Assembly: GCA_039933015.1 (NCBI GenBank)
Contig: JBDTOX010000050.1
Span: 1-6,081 of the forward strand
Source of the DNA: JBDTOX01 sp039933015
GTDB taxonomy: Bacteria > Pseudomonadota > Gammaproteobacteria > Burkholderiales > Methylophilaceae
DNA length: 6,081 bases
Direction of reading: 5' to 3'
The translations under genes were made by a program, and so were the position numbers. Shown piece after piece: positions 1-6,077 of the stretch. Each line of letters starts with the position of its first letter. The first letter of the stretch is position 1. The notes beneath the pieces are model-generated. The model saw nothing but the letters and a program-made list of their open reading frames with translations, was not told the DNA's origin and made no database searches.

Positions 1-24
1 CACCAGAGTCATGGATTAAGCAGA

Positions 25-72
25 TACCGTATTTACGGTAGGCAACCTAACCCAAGACCAGTCTCAACTGGT
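25..72. repeat. Two small inverted repeats upstream of the cupin gene
   Basis: Positions 25-40 (TACCGTATTTACGGTA) form a perfect 7-bp inverted repeat around a 2-nt centre. Positions 57-72 form a 6-bp hairpin (ACCAGT/ACTGGT) with a CTCA loop. Neither is followed by a T-run, so neither is an obvious intrinsic terminator. The first could be an operator-like dyad, the second may be chance. No recognisable gene or convincing promoter is seen in positions 1-172. Confidence 0.3.
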
Positions 73-172
73 ACCATGCCTCCCTGGCTTTGAGATGGCA
101 AACTATTCGCTTCTTTCCTGTAGATTCCAATTCACAATATTTAACATCCGGTGTCTGCATGGATGTGCAATG

Positions 173-178
173 AAAGGA
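173..178 (+). promoter_or_regulatory. Shine-Dalgarno for the cupin gene
   Basis: AAAGGA lies 8 nt before the ATG at 187. This spacing favours that ATG over the in-frame GTG at 151, which has no comparable site in front of it. Confidence 0.65.
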
Positions 179-186
179 CCAATAAT

Positions 187-513
187 ATGAGCAATATCGT
201 GATTGAACGTAATCCTGACGCTGCCCGCTTGGAAGCGCTGGGGGTTTCAAATTGGCCTACATGGGAGAAGGAAGTCTCGGTGTTCCCTTGGACTTTTCAC
301 GAGCAAGAAATTGCCCTCATACTCGAAGGGGAGTGCGTGATTACACCTGATGGCGGTAAGCCAGTCACTTTCGGTAAGGGCGACTTGGTTACCTTTCCTG
401 CAGGCATGGCCTGCACCTGGGAAGTACGTAAACCGCTGCGCAAGCATTATCAGCTGGAAGGTTCCAAAATCGGCCAGATTGCTCGTCGACTAAAAAGCTT
501 TCTACGATTTTGA
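187..513 (+). CDS. Small single-domain cupin protein (DUF861/Cupin_3 type)
   Basis: This is a 108-residue cytosolic protein with no signal peptide or membrane segment. Almost its whole length is one small beta-barrel. Visible family features are the N-terminal SNIVIERNP segment, then FPWTFHEQEIALILEGE (about residues 36-52), TPDGG, FGKGDLVTFPAGM and a CTWEVRKPLRKHY strand. These match the small cupins related to ureidoglycine aminohydrolase and EutQ, most of which have no assigned reaction, so I give none. The start is the ATG at 187, set by its Shine-Dalgarno; a GTG at 151 would add 12 residues unlike the family. After the usual end of the family around RKHY, the protein continues for about 18 basic residues ending in SFLRF, which may be a recent extension. 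pagP follows 161 nt downstream on the same strand and probably has its own promoter. The family call is firm; the function is unknown. Confidence 0.85.
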   Translation: MSNIVIERNPDAARLEALGVSNWPTWEKEVSVFPWTFHEQEIALILEGECVITPDGGKPVTFGKGDLVTFPAGMACTWEVRKPLRKHYQLEGSKIGQIARRLKSFLRF

Positions 514-533
514 GCCACTGGATTTAACGAACG

Positions 534-546
534 CCCGATTTTCGGG
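534..546 (+). other. Short stem-loop after the cupin gene
   Basis: CCCGA/TCGGG form a 5-bp stem with a TTT loop, 20 nt after the cupin stop codon. No T-run follows, so if it ends transcription it does so weakly. A second small dyad, TTGTG-CCC-CACAA, lies at 582-594. Confidence 0.25.
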
Positions 547-613
547 ACGGAGGCGAGCGATCTGCATTGTTTAGTCATGTGTTGTGCCCCACAATCCGCC
601 CACCCAATAGAAA

Positions 614-642
614 TTGGCACTATTCCCAGTAAGGTCTGTAAA
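614..642 (+). promoter_or_regulatory. Candidate sigma-70 promoter for pagP
   Basis: TTGGCA at 614-619 matches five of six bases of the -35 consensus. TGTAAA at 637-642 follows after 17 nt and matches four of six bases of the -10 consensus. TAAAAT at 639-644 is a better -10 box but gives a 19-nt spacer. Either predicts transcription starting near 649-651, inside the left arm of the inverted repeat at 646-667. Confidence 0.45.
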
Positions 643-645
643 ATG

Positions 646-668
646 CCCTATAAGCGTTTTTATAGGGG
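646..668 (+). promoter_or_regulatory. Perfect inverted repeat covering the pagP Shine-Dalgarno
   Basis: CCCTATAA (646-653) is exactly complementary to TTATAGGG (660-667), with a GCGTTT loop. The pagP ribosome binding site, AGGGG at 664-668, sits in the right arm, 6 nt before the ATG. If transcripts begin upstream of 646, the RNA can fold to hide this site, as in a thermometer or protein-controlled switch. If they begin near 650, the repeat more likely acts as a DNA operator at the start site. The dyad is seen directly; the role is inferred. Confidence 0.5.
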
Positions 669-674
669 TTACCA

Positions 675-1226
675 ATGAGCTTCCGTCAACAATGGCTCGC
701 CATAATCATCAGCTTGCTTTCAGTCACCGCATTCGCGGGGGATGCCACCACTGACGGTGTATGGTCACGTGCAAAAGACGCCGTGGCGCAAACCTGGCAA
801 TCTGAAGATTACGAGCTCTACATTCCGGTACACGCATGGCATAACCGGCATTATTACAGCGATAAGCAAATTGACTCATACAACGAATTCCCCTTAGGGT
901 TCGGGGTCGGTAAATACCGATATGACAAGGATGGAGACTGGCATAGCTTGTACGCCATGGCCTTTCTTGATTCGCACAGTGCCGTGGAGCCTTTGGCTGG
1001 ATACGCATTCGAAAAGATATGGCGTCCCTCGGGCGATTTCCGTATAGGTGCAGGCTATACCGTGGGCCTTACCATGCGTCAGAATGCGAACTACGTGCCT
1101 ATGCCCGTTGTGCTTCCAGTGGCATCGATAGAGTACCGTCGCCTGTCGGTTCAATCGACCTATGTGCCGGGATTCAATGGGAATGGGAATGTGTTGTTCA
1201 CGTGGTTTCGTTGGCAGACTAAATGA
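675..1226 (+). CDS. pagP: Lipid A palmitoyltransferase PagP
   Basis: PagP is an outer-membrane beta-barrel enzyme that moves a palmitate chain from a phospholipid to lipid A, tightening the outer leaflet and giving resistance to cationic antimicrobial peptides. The 183-residue precursor has a signal peptide of about 21 residues (hydrophobic core LAIIISLLSVTAFA, likely cleaved after Ala21). The N-terminal amphipathic helix follows (around WSRAKDAVAQTW), then DLYIP-like YELYIP, AWHNRHYY, YNEFP, WHSLYAMAFLDS, EPLAGY, and the C-terminal strand ending in LFTWFRWQ. The catalytic residues known from E. coli (His33, Asp76, Ser77) align with His56, Asp99 and Ser100, so the enzyme should be active. Ala111 stands where E. 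coli has Gly88, the floor of the acyl-chain pocket, so chain choice may differ. The length is normal for the family. The gene lies alone between its own promoter region and a terminator. The ATG at 675 is set by AGGGG. Confidence 0.96.
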   Translation: MSFRQQWLAIIISLLSVTAFAGDATTDGVWSRAKDAVAQTWQSEDYELYIPVHAWHNRHYYSDKQIDSYNEFPLGFGVGKYRYDKDGDWHSLYAMAFLDSHSAVEPLAGYAFEKIWRPSGDFRIGAGYTVGLTMRQNANYVPMPVVLPVASIEYRRLSVQSTYVPGFNGNGNVLFTWFRWQTK

Positions 1227-1254
1227 TTAATGTCTGATTTTTTCGATGGAAAAT

Positions 1255-1290
1255 AAAAAAGGCTGATCCATAACAGGAATCAGCCTTTTT
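1255..1290. terminator. Bidirectional intrinsic terminator between pagP and the GGDEF-EAL gene
   Basis: GGCTGAT (1261-1267) pairs with ATCAGCC (1279-1285). An A-run at 1255-1260 and a T-run at 1286-1290 flank the stem, so it has a U-tract in both directions. It lies 28 nt after the pagP stop codon and 78 nt beyond the stop of the convergent minus-strand gene, and can serve both. Confidence 0.88.
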
Positions 1291-1367
1291 AACTTGTATG
1301 GCGTGCCCGGGAGGATGAAGCTGGCAATGGAAGAGTTTATTTCATAATCTTGGCTATCAGTTTCAAG

Positions 1368-4300
1368 CTATAAATCCTGCTCCAGTAACGCCTCAAATTG
1401 TTCAACCGGTACCGGCTTGCTGAATAGATAGCCCTGATAGCCCAGGCACTGATATTCCTTAAGCAGGGCAAATTGAGCCTCAGTCTCAACCCCTTCTGCA
1501 ATCACGTTCAAGTTGAAGTTGCGCGCCATGTCTATAATGGTTTTTACCATGACAGCGTCATTGGCATCCTCTGTCATGTCCCGCACAAAACTCTGGTCAA
1601 TTTTGATTTGATCCAGCGGCAATCGCTTTAAGTAAGATAATGACGAATAACCTGTGCCGAAGTCATCCAGCGATAATGTGACGCCTATCTGCTGTTTAAG
1701 GGTCAGCATTTTCAACACCACGTTTTGCAAATCATCTAGCACCACGCTCTCGGTCAACTCCAACTTTAAGCGCGATGGCTCAATGCAGTGCTTCCGAATG
1801 GCGGTCTCTATCTGATCTACGAAATTAAGCTGTGCAAATTGCGCTGCACTGATATTGATGGCAAGAACCAGATAGCGTGTTTTTTCGTTATGGCTCCACG
1901 CAGCAATCTGCTGGCACGCGGTATCGAGTACCCATTGGCCAATATCCAGAATCAGTCCGCTTTGTTCTGCGACGGGAATAAACTGTGCTGGTGACACCAT
2001 GCCGCGCTGCGGGTGTATCCAGCGGATCAATGCCTCGGCGCCAATAGGGCGTCGATTGAGGTCCAATTGTAGCTGGTAGTGCAACTGCAGTTGCTGGTGA
2101 GAGATTGCGCCATGTAAGTCTGACTCCAACATGACACTTGATTCCACTAGGCTTTGCATCGCCGCGTCAAAGAAGCGTACGCAATTTCTCCCTGCATTCT
2201 TGGCTGCATACATCGCCATATCGGCTTGTTTAATCAACACATTTGCAGACGTATTATTGCCGTCAAAAAGACATGCGCCGATGCTGGCGGAACCGTAATG
2301 GGTGTTGTCTCCGGTCTGATAAGGTATTGCTAAAATTGCGCGTATTTTCTCGGCAATTTCTGCGACAACTTGCTGAGCGCCTTCTATGTTTTCACCCAGA
2401 TTCTCAAGGATAATCATGAACTCGTCGCCACCGATGCGGGCCAAGTTATGCGGCTCAGCTAAGCACGGTTTTAGGCGCTGCGCCACTTCGATCAGCAGTC
2501 TGTCGCCACGGTCATGCCCCTGTGTATCATTCAGCATCTGGAACCTGTCCAGATCCAGCAATAGCACTGCGCCATATTGCAAACTCTGTGCCGCTGCTGT
2601 AAGCGCCCGTCTCAGTCTATCCATGATAAATCGCCGGTTGGGCAGGCCGGTCAGCGCATCATTGAATGCTAAGGTTTGTATTCTCTGCTCGGTTTTTTTG
2701 CGTTCAGAAATGTTTGAAAAAATGGCAACATAGTGGGTTGTGTCGCCTTGGGCTTTACGCACGGCAGATAGCGTTACTTTCGCCGGGTAAATATTCCCGC
2801 TTTTGTGCTGGCTCCAAAGCTCTCCACTCCAGGAACCTGTATTCGCTACCGTTTGCCACATCTCTGCATAGAACTCTTCATCATGCTGCTCTGAGCGCAG
2901 AGAGCGTATGTCTTTGCCTGTGACTTCTACTTCTGCATAACCGGTAGTTTTCTCAAACGACCGATTGACGCGCAGGATGTTTTTATCAGCATCCGTTATC
3001 ATGATGGCTTCATGGGTCTCGAATGCCATCGCTGCAATACGGCTGGATTCTTCTGCTAGCTTACGTTGGGTGATGTCAGTGTGAACACCAAAAACGCCGA
3101 TGATTTCATTGTGGCTGTTGCGTAATGGCACCTTGGAAATGCTATACCAGGTTGGATGTCCTTGTGATGAGGTGTGTAGCACGTCATTTGAAATTTCAGG
3201 AACCCCGGATTGAATTACAGCGGCATCTTCACTACGGAACAAATCTGCTAGTTTTTTCCAATCCAGCTGATAGTCATCCTTGCCGATGATGTCTGCGGCC
3301 GTAGCCGTGCCCGCATCTCTGGCAAAAGCGGTATTGCAGCCCAGGTAACGTGAGTCGCGGTCTTTCCAAAAAACTCCAACGGGGGCTGTATCCATCACCA
3401 CTTGAAGCAAGGCACGTGATTCAGAAACTGCTTTTTCTGCAACCAACAGTTGCTCGCGCTCGTTAAGCAGCAAACTTTGGCGCAGCATGGCCAGCATTAA
3501 CACGAGAATTGCAGCAAGCAGGACTACACTTTTTAGCACAATATGAGCGCTGTCCAGAGTCAGTATGAATAAGGCTGCCATAGCCACGACCACCACCCCG
3601 ACTAAGGGCAGCATGCGTAGTATGTTTTCACACCACTTTTCATAGCGCGTGTTGTGGGATGGCACCATACGCCAGTGCATGGCGGAGACACCGATGATGA
3701 TGATGGCCACGGAAAACAACAGATTCAGAAGCGAATCATATATAGATTGGCTGGACAGCAATCGAACATTGAAGCACATGAAGAAAATTGCTTCACATCC
3801 CAGCCCGATCAGCAATAGCAACCATGACCAATGTAGCTGCGGACGCAAGTGGATCACCAGCAATACGCCGAAGAGGGCTGCGCTTAGCATAATCGCCGGG
3901 TAAGCGGCCATCACACTCAAGTTCCACTGATCGACATGGGCGACTTGGGCCAGGTAAACGGCCAGTATCAGCGCTATGCTGGAGATGCTCAGGATGAGCG
4001 CATCAAGTGCTGTTGCAAGGGGAGGGTGTTTGGCTTGCCGGCTGTTCAAGGCTGCTAGCAAGCCCAGTAAACAACAGACACCTAAAAGCAGGTAGCCGAT
4101 ATCGGAGGGTGCGGGGAAAGTATGCCAGCCAAAATGGCCTTCGATATCCCACATTAATTGACCCGTCAGGCTGGCAGCTAGCCCAGCAGAGAACCAGCCC
4201 CGCGCCGCACGCTCAGGGCCAGTACTTTGTGCAAAGCCAAGCCATGCCATTGCGGCGGCGGCGGCATTACTGACTGTCCAATGCAGGTTGTCGAAGAATG

Positions 4301-4424
4301 ACAACCAGGCTTTGTCCATGGTGAAATGCTGCGTGGTAAATATCAGCAGCAGGGTAACAGTAGCTAGCCAGAATATGATGTTGCCAGGCTGGGGGTTACG
4401 CAAACGCAGACTATTTTTATTCAT
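1368..4424 (-). CDS. Membrane-bound PAS-PAS-GGDEF-EAL cyclic-di-GMP enzyme
   Basis: This 1018-residue inner-membrane signalling protein carries both a c-di-GMP synthase domain and a phosphodiesterase domain. About ten hydrophobic segments span residues 16-314; I do not recognise them as a named sensor domain. A short helical linker (about 316-338) and two PAS domains (about 337-453 and 459-575) follow, each ending in a DIT/NIS-x-RK linker. The GGDEF domain (about 583-748) has DALTGLPNRR and an intact GGDEF at 665-669, but the RxxD inhibitory site before it is replaced by AEPH. The EAL domain (about 768-1013) has EAL at 797-799, Asn857 (NIS), Glu889 (ELTES), Asp920-Asp921 (DDFGTG), Lys941 and Glu977, the residues expected for catalysis. 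Both domains therefore look active; the net direction cannot be told. I chose the ATG at 4424, preceded by AAGAGA 7 nt away. A TTG at 4475 would add 17 polar residues and lies right after a stop codon. Confidence 0.93.
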   Translation of the reverse strand: MNKNSLRLRNPQPGNIIFWLATVTLLLIFTTQHFTMDKAWLSFFDNLHWTVSNAAAAAMAWLGFAQSTGPERAARGWFSAGLAASLTGQLMWDIEGHFGWHTFPAPSDIGYLLLGVCCLLGLLAALNSRQAKHPPLATALDALILSISSIALILAVYLAQVAHVDQWNLSVMAAYPAIMLSAALFGVLLVIHLRPQLHWSWLLLLIGLGCEAIFFMCFNVRLLSSQSIYDSLLNLLFSVAIIIIGVSAMHWRMVPSHNTRYEKWCENILRMLPLVGVVVVAMAALFILTLDSAHIVLKSVVLLAAILVLMLAMLRQSLLLNEREQLLVAEKAVSESRALLQVVMDTAPVGVFWKDRDSRYLGCNTAFARDAGTATAADIIGKDDYQLDWKKLADLFRSEDAAVIQSGVPEISNDVLHTSSQGHPTWYSISKVPLRNSHNEIIGVFGVHTDITQRKLAEESSRIAAMAFETHEAIMITDADKNILRVNRSFEKTTGYAEVEVTGKDIRSLRSEQHDEEFYAEMWQTVANTGSWSGELWSQHKSGNIYPAKVTLSAVRKAQGDTTHYVAIFSNISERKKTEQRIQTLAFNDALTGLPNRRFIMDRLRRALTAAAQSLQYGAVLLLDLDRFQMLNDTQGHDRGDRLLIEVAQRLKPCLAEPHNLARIGGDEFMIILENLGENIEGAQQVVAEIAEKIRAILAIPYQTGDNTHYGSASIGACLFDGNNTSANVLIKQADMAMYAAKNAGRNCVRFFDAAMQSLVESSVMLESDLHGAISHQQLQLHYQLQLDLNRRPIGAEALIRWIHPQRGMVSPAQFIPVAEQSGLILDIGQWVLDTACQQIAAWSHNEKTRYLVLAINISAAQFAQLNFVDQIETAIRKHCIEPSRLKLELTESVVLDDLQNVVLKMLTLKQQIGVTLSLDDFGTGYSSLSYLKRLPLDQIKIDQSFVRDMTEDANDAVMVKTIIDMARNFNLNVIAEGVETEAQFALLKEYQCLGYQGYLFSKPVPVEQFEALLEQDL

Positions 4425-4498
4425 ATTGTTGTCTCTTGAACGTACCCGCTTTGGTGGGCGGTTGTTGGCTTTCAATTACTATTTTCTCATGCTAGGAA

Positions 4499-4517
4499 GA
4501 ACGGGTGAAGCCCGTCC
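4499..4517 (-). other. Stem-loop in the leader of the GGDEF-EAL gene
   Basis: Read on the minus strand, GGACGGG pairs with CCCGTTC (one G-U pair) around a CTTCA loop, a 7-bp stem. Only TTCC follows, so it is at best a weak terminator for rdgC. It lies about 75 nt before the ATG at 4424 and would be inside the leader if the promoter at 4532-4562 is used. Confidence 0.35.
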
Positions 4518-4531
4518 TCGGTTTTCATTTT

Positions 4532-4562
4532 TCGATAGTTTGTGCATGCTCAGTACTGTCAA
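4532..4562 (-). promoter_or_regulatory. Possible promoter for the GGDEF-EAL gene
   Basis: On the minus strand a perfect TTGACA (4557-4562) overlaps an 8-bp palindrome, CAGTACTG (4551-4558). The best -10 candidate, TATCGA (4532-4537), is poor and sits 19 nt away, so the promoter may need an activator or may not be real. It would leave a leader of roughly 100 nt. Confidence 0.35.
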
Positions 4563-4625
4563 GATAGAGAGTTGTGGGCTGTACCTTGGTTCGCGGGGGT
4601 GCTCTAATAACTGACCAAAATTGGA

Positions 4626-5531
4626 TCAACGGTTATTTGAAATTTCGCCGCCAAGTGCTTCGGTCAGGTCAGTCAGCAGCTTGGCGAGTTCGCCCGTCAT
4701 CAGAGTAAAGTCGAGGTCGAACATTTCGTCCTCGGTCTCGGCCAGGCTTGTTGATTCTTCTTTGATGATGTCCAGAAATTCGAGCCGCTTGATTTGCAGT
4801 TGCTCGGTGAGAACGAAGGAAATCCGGTCGTTCCAGGTCATGCCCAGCCGGGTGGCACGCTTTCCGGCTTTAATGTGGGCAAGAATCTCTTCGCCCTCTA
4901 AAGCATGATTGGCATAGCGCACCGTTGATTTACCTTCTCCCGTAGCCTGCAGTTCCAGTTCGCGGTCTATCGTAAAACCGGCTGGGGCAGTCTCGCCGGC
5001 AAGCCAGTCGGTCATGGCGGCAACGGGCGCAAGCTCGGTGCGCAGCAATTTAACCGGCAGCTCATCCAGCGTCTTGCCCAGTTGTTGCAATAGCTCATCC
5101 GCTTTGGCAGGAGAGGCCGCATCGATAATCAGGCGGCCATTGACCGGGTCTAGCCAAGCATAAGTGGTGCGCTGCAGGGCGAAGGCTCTGGGCAGCAGCT
5201 CTTCGGTAACTGCTTCCTTGATCTCCTTCAACTCCTTGCGACCAACCTTGTAACCTTGTTGCGCTTCAATATCGGCCACGCGCTCTTTGGTAAAGCGGTT
5301 GATGATGGTGGCAGGGAGTAGCTTTTGTTCGACACCCAGCGCAAACAGGATTTGTTGATTTGTAACGTGGACCAGCTGGTCATTGCCGCGGCAGGACACC
5401 CATCCCTGGCTTTGCTTGTCCAGCCCGCCGCATGGCTGCAATCGCTTGAGAGCGAGCTTTTCTTCCAATGCTGAAGCGGTAATGGTGCAGTCGGTGAGCA
5501 GGCGATAAATGAAGATGTTTTTAAACCACAT
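4626..5531 (-). CDS. rdgC: Recombination-associated protein RdgC
   Basis: RdgC is a nucleoid-associated protein that binds double-stranded DNA without sequence preference as a ring-shaped dimer and limits RecA activity; it is needed for viability in some replication-restart mutants. The 301 residues match the E. coli protein (303 residues) end to end: the N-terminal MWFKNIFIYRL, PCG near residue 34, the GWVS segment, LPRAFALQRTTYAWLDPVNG in the middle, the WNDRISFVL strand and the C-terminal FDLDFTLMTGELAKLL with GGE near the end. No signal peptide or membrane segment is seen, as expected for a cytosolic protein. The ATG at 5531 fits the family start although its Shine-Dalgarno is weak (GAG, 9 nt away). 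It is read alone, about 200 nt before the GGDEF-EAL gene on the same strand, with a strong -10 box just upstream. It appears intact and belongs to the chromosomal backbone beside the recombination scar to its right. Confidence 0.96.
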   Translation of the reverse strand: MWFKNIFIYRLLTDCTITASALEEKLALKRLQPCGGLDKQSQGWVSCRGNDQLVHVTNQQILFALGVEQKLLPATIINRFTKERVADIEAQQGYKVGRKELKEIKEAVTEELLPRAFALQRTTYAWLDPVNGRLIIDAASPAKADELLQQLGKTLDELPVKLLRTELAPVAAMTDWLAGETAPAGFTIDRELELQATGEGKSTVRYANHALEGEEILAHIKAGKRATRLGMTWNDRISFVLTEQLQIKRLEFLDIIKEESTSLAETEDEMFDLDFTLMTGELAKLLTDLTEALGGEISNNR

Positions 5532-5556
5532 GGCAGGATACTCGGAAAAACCGTTG

Positions 5557-5562
5557 ATTATA
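5557..5562 (-). promoter_or_regulatory. -10 box of the rdgC promoter
   Basis: TATAAT on the minus strand is a perfect match and predicts a start near 5550, leaving a leader of about 19 nt before the rdgC ATG. No good -35 box lies 16-18 nt upstream, and there is no TG extension. Confidence 0.55.
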
Positions 5563-5687
5563 CTGGGTGCAACTTTTAATTGGCGTTCACTTCCTTAAAA
5601 TCCAGCACGTAAAGGCCGGGGAGATGCAGGATGGCAGACCTTGCAATAACTCGGACCATTTTGCGCCAGCTTTATGCCATGTCGTGA

Positions 5688-5825
5688 GAGTGCACCGCGC
5701 ACGATCTGAGGGCCAAGGCCGGCAGCGACGCAGAGAGTTTGCAACGGGCGCAGCAGCTTCTTACGCACGCCAGTGCTTCAACAACGAAAAGAATTTATCG
5801 CCGTAAACCGGAGATAGTAGGTTAA
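5688..5825 (+). pseudogene. C-terminal remnant of a phage/island tyrosine recombinase (integrase)
   Basis: An open stretch of 45 codons ends at TAA 5823-5825 and reads as the C-terminal end of a tyrosine recombinase. It carries HDLRAKAGSD, then AQQLLTHAS and STTKRIYRRKP. These supply the box II His5 and Arg8, the second His27 and the nucleophile Tyr37, with the 10-residue H-to-Y spacing seen in relatives. The box I arginine and everything before it are missing. An in-frame TGA at 5685-5687 stops the frame just upstream, and I see no integrase-like residues before about 5694 in any frame. No start codon or ribosome site is apparent, so it cannot make a working enzyme. Its 3' end points at a tRNA-Arg fragment 69 nt away, the arrangement found where an integrase gene borders its attachment site. 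The family call is firm; the parent element is unknown. Confidence 0.82.
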
Positions 5826-5861
5826 ATGAATAGCACAACCATTGATCTAAGGTACAAATGA

Positions 5862-5889
5862 AAAAGGCTCACATTGCTGTGAGCCTTTT
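5862..5889. terminator. Intrinsic terminator between the integrase remnant and the tRNA fragment
   Basis: AAAAGGCTCACA (5862-5873) pairs perfectly with TGTGAGCCTTTT (5878-5889) around a TTGC loop, a 12-bp stem with a U-tract in both directions. It begins 4 nt beyond the CCA end of the tRNA fragment, where a tRNA terminator would sit, and it could also end transcription of the former integrase gene. Confidence 0.88.
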
Positions 5890-5893
5890 AATA

Positions 5894-5938
5894 TGGTGCG
5901 CCCGAAGAGATTCAAACTCCTTACTCCTTGGTTCGTAG
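5894..5938 (-). pseudogene. 3' fragment of tRNA-Arg(ACG), probable attachment-site core
   Basis: Read on the minus strand, this is the last 45 nt of a tRNA. It starts at the anticodon loop CTACGAA (anticodon ACG, arginine), then the anticodon-stem strand CCAAG, a five-base variable loop, the T-stem AGGAG/CTCTT, the acceptor strand CGGGCGC, the discriminator A and an encoded CCA. Immediately upstream, TCGCC cannot pair with CCAAG, and no D-arm or 5' acceptor strand (GCGCCCG) follows, so the 5' half is absent. The invariant C56 of the T-loop is T, a sign of decay. Breaks in homology at the anticodon loop are typical of crossover sites of tyrosine recombinases that use tRNA genes. With an integrase tail on one side and foreign-looking DNA on the other, I read it as an integration scar and not a working tRNA. 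Confidence 0.85.
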
Positions 5939-5966
5939 GGCGATTCTCATAATAAATATTTTTAAA

Positions 5967-5979
5967 TATCAGTCACTTA
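5967..5979 (+). promoter_or_regulatory. Candidate IHF binding site
   Basis: TATCAGTCACTTA matches every fixed position of the IHF consensus WATCARNNNNTTR. It lies 29 bp from the edge of the tRNA fragment. IHF bends attachment-site DNA for many tyrosine recombinases, so the position is sensible, though matches also arise by chance in AT-rich DNA. Confidence 0.45.
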
Positions 5980-5999
5980 TGACGCCTGCAACTTTCATC

Positions 6000-6019
6000 T
6001 TTAGCTGTATTTAGCCGTA
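6000..6019 (+). repeat. Tandem 10-bp direct repeat (TTTAGCYGTA x2)
   Basis: TTTAGCTGTA (6000-6009) and TTTAGCCGTA (6010-6019) are adjacent and differ at one base. A weaker third unit, TTAAAATGTA, may follow at 6020-6029. One helical turn of spacing would place protein contacts on the same face, as for recombinase arm sites, but this is inferred from position only. Confidence 0.5.
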
Positions 6020-6060
6020 TTAAAATGTACTTAAGTGGTGTTATGTGACGATTTTCCTAC

Positions 6061-6077
6061 GGTAGAAAAAGTCTACC
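6061..6077. repeat. Inverted repeat at the window edge
   Basis: GGTAGA (6061-6066) and TCTACC (6072-6077) form a perfect 6-bp stem around AAAAG. It may be part of the same attachment-site arm or a small hairpin. The window ends four bases later. Confidence 0.35.

Noticed and set aside
34..41. TACGGTAG shared by the left end (34-41) and right end (6058-6065), as if element termini
   Set aside because: Eight shared bases in 6 kb can easily arise by chance, and the flanking bases do not match.
568..584. A PhoP box upstream of pagP, as in E. coli
   Set aside because: TGTTTA at 568-573 is a good half-site, but the second half at the right spacing reads GTGTTG, and the site lies far upstream of the candidate -35 box.
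1299..1320. A second tRNA 3' end, from TGGCGTGCCCGGGAGG after the pagP terminator
   Set aside because: It starts like a minus-strand tRNA 3' end, but the T-loop does not match and the T-stem strands do not pair.
2386..2923. Plus-strand ORFs inside the GGDEF-EAL gene
   Set aside because: They are antisense to a clear long coding region, and their products look like no known protein. The same holds for the ORFs opposite pagP, rdgC and the cupin gene.
4425..4475. Upstream TTG start for the GGDEF-EAL gene
   Set aside because: It adds 17 polar residues, follows directly after a stop codon and has no Shine-Dalgarno. The ATG at 4424 has AAGAGA 7 nt before it.
4425..4560. A c-di-GMP riboswitch in the leader of the GGDEF-EAL gene
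   Set aside because: The leader has a simple hairpin, but I do not see the conserved core segments of a GEMM-type aptamer.
5567..5806. A 79-codon plus-strand ORF in the right intergenic region
   Set aside because: It runs in a different frame from the integrase remnant, and its product shows no recognisable feature. The integrase frame explains the same DNA far better.
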